From Limnoperna fortunei (taxonomy: Eukaryota; Mollusca; Bivalvia; Mytilida; Modiolidae): a stretch of 64,000 nt of DNA. The stretch lies in contig OX104115.1 of NCBI GenBank assembly GCA_944474755.1, positions 71,586,993 through 71,650,992 on the forward strand, given 5' to 3'. How positions within the stretch are numbered: position 1 is the first letter of the stretch; the number at the start of each line of letters is the position of its first letter. Positions 28,401 to 37,400 of this stretch are shown piece by piece. A program made the position numbers and the translations under genes. The notes under the pieces are model-generated. The model was not told the origin of the DNA and did no database searches. It saw nothing but the letters and a program-made list of their open reading frames with translations.

Positions 28401-31400
28401 GAACTGTACCAACAAGACTTGTTATAGCAATGAGTGGTGCTATACCTTGTCCTCTGTTGAGGGTATGCTCAGTGTTACATAAAATATTTTAAAATACAAA
28501 TAAAAAAGAAAACTATTTCAAATTTGTGAAAATAAACCATTGAAAATGAATTTTTATTGAATACAAAGGGATTTTTTAGTCATTTTCAATTTTAAACTGA
28601 ACCATGACTGGTTTCTTTTGATAAATATATTAACAATTGTATTTATTCAGGCTGGAGATTATGTGCTGGTTAGGGTCCAGTATACTAATGCCAAGTCAGA
28701 TTGTTATGTACCAGGAATTGTACAAGTTGTTCCAGTACGTGAGGAAGTATCAAATAAATTCTACACTGTACTGATGTTTAATGGACAACAGGTATGTAAG
28801 TTTAACTACATCTTTGCAGGTTGCATAGATATGCTACATTTTACTATAATTTTTTCTGTATTTCTTGTATGTGCCTTATAGATCCTTATAGGTCATGACA
28901 AAACAATGCTACAGTAGTCAGTACAGCATGTTGAAGATAATGCAGTGTATTTTGAAAAGTGTCATTGAGTTCAGAATGGCTTATTATATATCATCTGGTG
29001 CTTTCACAGAATTGACAGAAATGTTAAATGCTTATAGGTCTTAGGGATACAAAAGCTGAAAAAAATCCCTAAATAAGATATGAACATGTACAGTTCAACA
29101 AAAAACAAAATAAATTTTTGTTTAGCTGATTTTGTTCACTTTGCAAATATGAGCTTTAGGATATTTATCTGCAACTCAAAAAAATCTAATTTATTACCCT
29201 CATACATGGCAAAATTAAAACTAATTATATAGATAAACATACTAATTAATGGGTTTTTTTTATTCTAGCTGTTAGCAAATTCAGTCAATTTTTTCATAAA
29301 ATTGTGATTATTTTTATACCAATTTTTTTCAAGAAAACAGACTTACATTTATTCATGTTAACAAATTATTTTTTTAAGTTTCTCTGCATGGTATATGCAC
29401 ATATAAACCTTTTACAAGAATATCCATTAAAAACGCATTTTATGTTTAAACTTGCCATTACATGTATGTCTCACACATCATAATTTTTTTACTAATTCAC
29501 TAACAATTTTTGAAACAGATATTTCCTTCAGAATAATGTTGTATGCTGTATTTTCTGGACTTTAGGCTATGTGGATGGTTGATCTAATTGTCATTTTCTT
29601 CATTCTCTTATAATGGGAAATATCCCTGTATCCATTTACAGTTAAAAAAAACTCACAACCTATTGACAAAAAATATGGTAACGTTCAACGTTGTTGGCTG
29701 TACTATGGTCATACAAATTCAGTTTTTTGCCAAATTGTTATTATTATTTGTATAAAAAATCTAGTATAATTAAAATACTCCCTGACAATTGTAGGCTACA
29801 ACATGCAGGAATTTCTTGATGAAGATCAGTAAGTCGAGGTTTGAGTTTGCCATCAGATACATCGCTGATATACAGAATGTTGACAGTCAACAGTAAGTAA
29901 TGTACCAGTAGATTAATTGATTTATATTAATTATTGTTGGTTTTATTTCTAAGATCAAATTTATTTATCGAGTCACATGTTCAAACCTAACACATAAAAT
30001 TTTATGGCAACATATTTGTTTGTTTTATTTCCTATAATTTTTGTTGAGATATGTTTTTTCTGTTTGAGTGATTGATTTAATTTTAAGGTGTGTTTTTGGT
30101 TTGTGTCCTCTGTGAATTAGATCTACCCTGACTAATAAATAAGAAAATATGGTGTGTTGAAAAACATACATATATACCCAGGACGCACCACACTGGGCGA
30201 AGTGGGCGACAAAGTCGCCCTACTAGGACCTGAAGTCGCCCTAAGTCACCCCAAAAGCGAAGTCGAAGTGGCCCTGTCATTTCCCTTAAGTCGCCTGATA
30301 GGTTACAGAAGATTCTTGTATATGATCTGGTCCAAATACTTCACCCGACTATCAATTTATCAGTAAATGTGTAATTCCAATAAAAAACGGCAAACAATAT
30401 GCATATTTAACATATTTTCAAATGATTTACGTCTTTCAAATGTATTACGCGCCATTTGTTTATTTACCGGATGTGACTAATTACCGGAAGTGAACAACAA
30501 AGAAAAGTAATGTACAACGGCCCATAATGAAAAATCATAATTTTTTTGATAAACAAACACTTTTAATGGGTTTCAAACTTCAGTTCTTTCAAAGAGTGTT
30601 GTACTTAAACAATTTTCTTTAATAAGTATATGAGCTGCACTTGAAAGAATAAAGATGTATAGTAATAATTGACATCATGATAAGTTCTGTAGATGGGTGC
30701 ACGTGTCCCATGAAGCAATTTGGATCAGCACAACTTTGTCCAAGTGGAAGTGTGCTGAACAGCAGAATTATTTCTAGGTTTAATGTAATGTTATTCTATC
30801 TATTCTCTTTGGAAATTTGCTAAGATAAAAACATGGCATGTTCATAACAAACTGTTAGGAATATTATGATACAAGAACTCATGAATGAAGTTTATGAAGT
30901 ATATGTCTACACATATACAAATATTTTTGTTGATCTTTTTTTATTTGTGAATACCTTGTACGGCTACAAGTACTGAAGTAGATAGAAAAATAGTCCCTAT
31001 ATCCGGTGTTTTTTTCATTGATTAATGATAAAGGTTATGTGCTGTTTGATATTGCATACCATGAATAATAATGAAAAAGAAAGAAATAAAACTGAATCTA
31101 AGTGTGTTATGGTTTTAAAACACAAGAGAAATAATCCTGGAAATTGATGTAAATAATGAAAAATGTATGTAACTACTGCGAAATTAATTATTTGTATGGT
31201 CCCCCTGACTTCTCCCTAGTGTCTACTGAAGTCTCCCTATCAGGGCCTGACTTCTCCCTGTTTGGCTGCCAGGGAGAAGTCACTTCTCCCTACTTTTTTT
31301 AGAGTGTGGTGACCCCTGATATACCTTGATCCTTTGTTACTTTGAACAAAAATAACTTAACACCCCAACTTTCATCTATTTTACCCTTGTCTCTCCTTAC

Positions 31401-34400
31401 AAGCGATAAGCTGTTTTCTCTGTTTCACTAGATTTATGGAAAAAATCAATAAATGGTCAAGTCAAAGTAAATCTATTGAATCAAAAAAGTTAGTTGTATA
31501 TACATTTTTACAGGTATGAGGAGAAGGTTTATGTGACCCCAAGAACACCCAGAACTCCAAGACCTTCAGATAAAGAAAAAAGGACCAGGTATGAGGATTT
31601 TATTACATGTACAGTTTTACACTGCTTTGTTCAACTGTGCAGAACTAGGTACCAAAGTTGGGACAAACCTCTCATCAAATAGCAGTTAGTTTAATCTTAC
31701 AAGTGTATCCAGAAATATTAACTCTTTATTCCAGTTTAATTCATATAGCCATCACCCATAAGAACTATTAAACTCTACGATAAGCATGTTGCTTTCAACT
31801 TTGAATTGTCAAAGTTCCCTTCTTGTGCAGAAACATTCTATCAACTACAGCATATAGAATTTACATTTTTTGACTAAAATTTACTCTGTAGCTTGTTAGT
31901 AATACCACAATTTCCTTGATCGAGCTATTCTATTAACATGGAAACTGCAAAATCAGGGTTTTGTTGCACATAGGTTATTCTCTTCATTGAATAAATTTTA
32001 TGGAAGATATGTACTTGTAGACAAATATGTGATATCTGTTTCTCAAGTGAGTACAGATGTGTTATAGTATCTTCCTTTACCCAACTAGACTTTTTCTGGA
32101 TTTACTACCAAAGACACAATGGGTGTTTTGCATATTTCTTGTGGATTGTTTTGTTTGGGTGTTGTTTTGTTCAATTGTTTGTCCCATGGCTTTATATTAG
32201 TGTTTTGCACTTAGAACTTTGATTGCAACTTTGGTATTTTTTCGCATGTTTCTCTGTAACGAGCAGATTTAGGTAAGGTTAAAGAAATGTATTGGACAAG
32301 AATATTTATCTTACATATAATTATATAGGTCTGTCATTGTCCAGGATAAATATTTAATTCTCCTTGAAGAATTTTTTTGATATTTGACCAATGCAGTCTC
32401 TGACAAAATAAATGTCAGGGTGTGGTTATAGGTATCCTGACTAACACTTTGCTTCTTGCTACCAGAAAGCAAATGTATAATTTTCATCTGGTATCTGATT
32501 TTATTCAAAATGTCTATGTGGACAGATGCTTTCAGCAGTAAATTAGCACCAAAAATTATTGGGTAAACTAAATTTGACTTTTTAGCTTCAGGGTTAGAAA
32601 GATTTGTTATGCTTGTAAAACTTGGACTTATGAAATTGTAATTTTTATCTACTTTTTCCTTTAAAAATACAATACATAAACATTGAAGTTTTATTGCTGT
32701 TTAATTTTAGACAAGATAGCAGTAAGGAAAATGAAGACAGAAACAGGTCAAAATCATCAGGATCATCAAGATCTAGGTCTAGATCATCATCTCGTTCAAG
32801 GTCACGCTCATATTCTCCAAAACAGTCACGATCTAGATCACGTTCAAGATCCACTTCACGCTCAAGGTCTCGATCACATTCCAGATCAAACTCAAGGTCA
32901 AATTCTTCCAGGTCAAGGACACCATCCCCTGTTGGAAATAAAAATACAAACAAGAAAAAGAATTCAAGATCTAGGTCATTGTCAAGGTCTTCATCCAGAT
33001 CTAGTTCTGGATCAAGATCAACATTAGTAAATGTGCAAAAGTCAAGGTCAGAAAAAGTAAAATCTCCCATAGAACGACCTGTGACCCCTGTATTAGGACA
33101 ACATGAAGAGGAAGAACAGAAGAGAAAACAGGAGAAAGAAAAGAAAAGGAAACAGAAGTTGAAAGAGCTGAAAAGATTGTTGATAAAACAGCAAGAAGAG
33201 CAAGAGCAACAACAATTGGTAATGCATTGGTTTATTATATCATAAAATACATTTGTTCATTAATTCTCCGAATTTGTTTCTAAATCAGTTTTGTCATTAG
33301 TATTGAACTTATAAAATTAATGTCCTGTAAATTAAAACTGACATCTTGATATACAGTGTCTTCCACATAACTTTAAATATCTTAGTCTCATATGCAATGG
33401 CCTTTATTGGGGAATAATGTGAATGTAGCAACTCCTTGTTGGGTCAAAAGCTTGTACTGTATGCTGCTGTGACACACATTACATTTAGGAGTTAGAACAA
33501 GAACTGATCAACTTTCAGAAGGAAAAATTCATTAGTAGGAATTGTTAAACTTTACCCTGCTTGTTTGTATAGTATTAAGCAGACATCAGGAAGCATTAGT
33601 AACACATTTGTCTTCTCTTGTCACGATCTTTCTAAACCAATAATTAATGTGGATGAATTCAGCATGCTTTGCCTTACTGTTCAATTTAAGATTTTGGGTA
33701 TTGGTAGGAATTTTGAAGGAATTGGGCTAAATTTTATGCTTTGGATGGAAGTGATAAAAGAAAAACTCATTTTACTTATAGCTGCTAAAACAACAAAGAA
33801 AGAAAATGAAAAGGCTTAAAAAGAAGTTAAAAAAGAAGAAAAGACAAGCAAGATCTAGTGAGCGTTTTGTTACAGATGGTCCATCAATACAAGTAGAAAG
33901 CTCATCTCAATCTGACTCTGATGATGATGACAGCAGACATCCGTCAAATGATAATGGTTTGTGTTTAATTTCAAATGGAAAATGAATTGTTCTAGAATCT
34001 TGTTATTTTGGTTCCTTCTCAAGGAAAATTGTTTAATTATTTCCTCTTAAAACAGTAACCAGTTTCCATATTTCTTGATTCGTATAACTGTTGATCTTTA
34101 TGAAATTTGCATTTGAATTCTAAAATTACTTAAAGATGCATTTTATTATTTGATTCATAAAGAGGGATAAGAGGAAGTGTAGATAATCATAACACTAGTC
34201 TAACCCACCACCCTGACCATGTATTTTTAATACGTCAGACCATAATTATCTGTTATTGGTGGCTTTGTGTGGTTCATTGGTGTCCCAGTGGTTGTACAAT
34301 GTCCACCAGATAAAAATGCTTAAAGTATGTTAGAAGAAATGTGCCGTAAATGCTCAAAACAGCATACTCATCAAAAACTGGTTGATAATTGGCAAGTGGT

Positions 34401-37400
34401 CATGGTAAACTTTCCATTTTACTATGCTTTTCCTGTGTGGGAATCAAAATTTCATCATTGACCATACAATTACATGTATATACGTACTACAGTAATTGGT
34501 TTATTACTTGTTAACTTGCTCTATAAAAAAATAAAGGTCTCAGAGCTAATTTTAAAGGGGTTGAGCACAGAAATTCAACTGACTAGAGAAGATAGCAGTA
34601 ACAATTTATTCACAAAATAATGAACGAAGACATTTTCTGAAATTTTTTATTGTGTAAATCAATTTGCCACAAAAAAATTATAAACTACCTTGTTAACTAT
34701 TTTAACAGTATTTTGCCAATACTACCGGTAAACTCATTTTAGCTATGACTTTGTATTTAAACTAGTAATAAATTAATATGACAGTATAAGGCTGAGTCTT
34801 TGGTAGTTTTATAGAATTTAAGAATAAATAATTAATTAAATTTAAAATAATGTATACTTAAATGTGATTTATATTTTAAGATTTTCTTTAAAAAATGGTT
34901 GATGATGTCCCCTGAAAACATAACTGTGATGATAACTATAAATGTATTAATCTTTAAACAGAAACATCGAATGACCAAACAAAGATACCTTCGTTACTTT
35001 TGTTGAGAAAATCACTGCCACGTCTTAGGGAAGGGGAGGAAGTCTTAGCTAGATGGACAGATGAAGGCTGGTATTTCAGAGGTAGGTTGGCAGATAAAAC
35101 ATAAGATTAGACCTACTGGAGTTGGGTGTGTTTGTGTGCTAGAACAATTACTTAACTTTATACATTTTTTTATGGAGAAAAAATTGATTTCATAAATATG
35201 AATAGTTTCATAAATTGTTTGTTATTTATCAAGATTATAAGTTTAGCCAAACATTTTTTTGTATTAAAGGTACATGTAATAAGATGTAAAGGTCTCCATC
35301 TTAAAGCAAACAACTCCATTTTAAGAGAAATTTGAAACTGTCATGTTTAATGGAATTTAAATGAATAGATTTGTGTTTTTGTAGGTATTGTGAAGGAGGA
35401 TTGTGGTGATTATAGCTATATTGTAGAGGATGCCACTCATCAATTTGAAAAAATTTGGCGAGAGGATGTAATCACAGATTATGATGATGCAAATCAAATA
35501 TTACAGGTGTGTTTTATGTAAAGAAGGAATTATAAAATTTAGAAAAACATTTGGGCTTGAAAATTAAAACAAAGACTTCAGTGTTTTCCATGCTTGAATA
35601 CTGCCTGTTTTCTTTTCATCTAATTTTAACAATTTCATTATTCACATTTACTCTATATAGGTTAAAAAGTATTCTGTCAAATATTTATAAAAAAGCTATA
35701 TAGGTCTAATGTTTTGGAGCACATACTTGAAGCAAAATTTACTGCACATTTACCAATGGAGAATTATGTTGTCTGGTTGTTGATTATGTTACTTTTTAAA
35801 TCTGTCCAAGCTCATGACATGCAAAAAGTATTACATACTAGAACAAAAGTTCTTGAGGCCTTTGTAATGCAAGGTGCTATGTATTTAGTCATTAACTATT
35901 GATCACAAGAGTGCCAACACTGGGATTGTGAGTCTGACTTCAGGCAAGGTTTGCTCGACTCCAACCTTTATTAAAAATGAATTGCTTGTTTTCATATTTA
36001 AGTAAGCCTCCCCTGTAAAAACTTAATGAAATAGTGGAAAAATTGCTTTATGTTGTATAAACCCTCAATCAAATAACAAAACAAAAAACATACATTCTTC
36101 AACATAAAGAAAACATACTGTTTACATTACTTTTGTTTTGTATACATTACACACATAAAGGTTTGGAATGCTTGAACCAGTTCACCTTGCCACAAATTGT
36201 TTTATGTTGATTGCTTCAATGCACTTTCATCACAGGACTGCAAATTTAATGTCCCCATCCGATGGACATATCTTCAAAGATTACTGACAGACATGTAACA
36301 TTTATTTTATAAGATTGCCTTTTTTACCATTTCAGCCCAAGGATACTGTTGTAGCTCTTCATCCACATTACAGTTTTAGTTATGCCCCTGGAGTTATCCT
36401 GGAAGTCTACCATAATATGTGGATGAAGGTTCGGCTTTATGATGGGGAGGAGACAAAGATCCCCAGAGAGGAAGCGTTCAAATTGTCAACAGAGAAATTT
36501 GAACATGACGTTAACTACATTGTTGAGTGCGAGACTAGGTGGGTGGGGCAAGCTGTGGTTGCCAGGGACGACAGATATGGAACATATCACTTAGGTAGTG
36601 TTGAATGTATTTGATTTTTTTTTTGTTTCTTTAATTTTGATGTAATATTTCAATTGCTCTACCAGTGTGGGAAATATAGTTTTCATCACTAGTGAATTTT
36701 GGGTTTTCAACTGTTGATTGGCTTAAAACAATAACGACATAAACAAAAATAATGACGTCATAAACAAAACAAAGTTCATTTACCCTGTATTGAAGTCATG
36801 GCCATGAAACAGGGGTTGGTATTTTATTTTGCAAATTTACTACTTTTTTAAATTAAAGAAAAAGAATCTTACATTAGAGCTCTCGCATTATCAGATATTT
36901 CGAATCTCTATTGGTGAAATCCAATAATCCACTGGTACCCATGTAAGATCCTATATATCTTATGTAGATTTTATCATTAATGTTACAAGGGATAATTAAT
37001 TGGTTCTTTAAATTATTTTATTGTGCTTGGGATAAACTAGGTTGAAACATACTTTCTACATTAATCTTTTCAGCATCTGTCAAGAAAAGAATTGGTAATG
37101 GCCGAGAGTATTTGTTAGAATGGTGTGATGGATCTCTGTCTCAGCAGAACTCAATCCACATATTTGGTGTTTACACTAAGCATCACCGATTGGCTGTTGG
37201 TGATCATGTGTTAGCCATGATGGATGAACAACAACATATGTATCTTCCAGGATGGATCGCTGGAATTGTCGGCGAAAAAATTAACATCAAATTTTGTGAA
37301 GGATCCATGTAAGTATTCAGGGATATGAATTGTCCTCGACTGTTTATAAAGGAAATTAACATTTGCATGTTAAGAAAAGTGCTACATGTGCCCTTTAGTA

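Noticed and set aside
32645..33070. 141-codon minus-strand Asp/Leu-rich frame and 114-codon plus-strand His/Gln-rich frame
   Set aside because: They are shadows of the Arg/Ser codon repeats; only one plus frame has matching splice phases on both sides.
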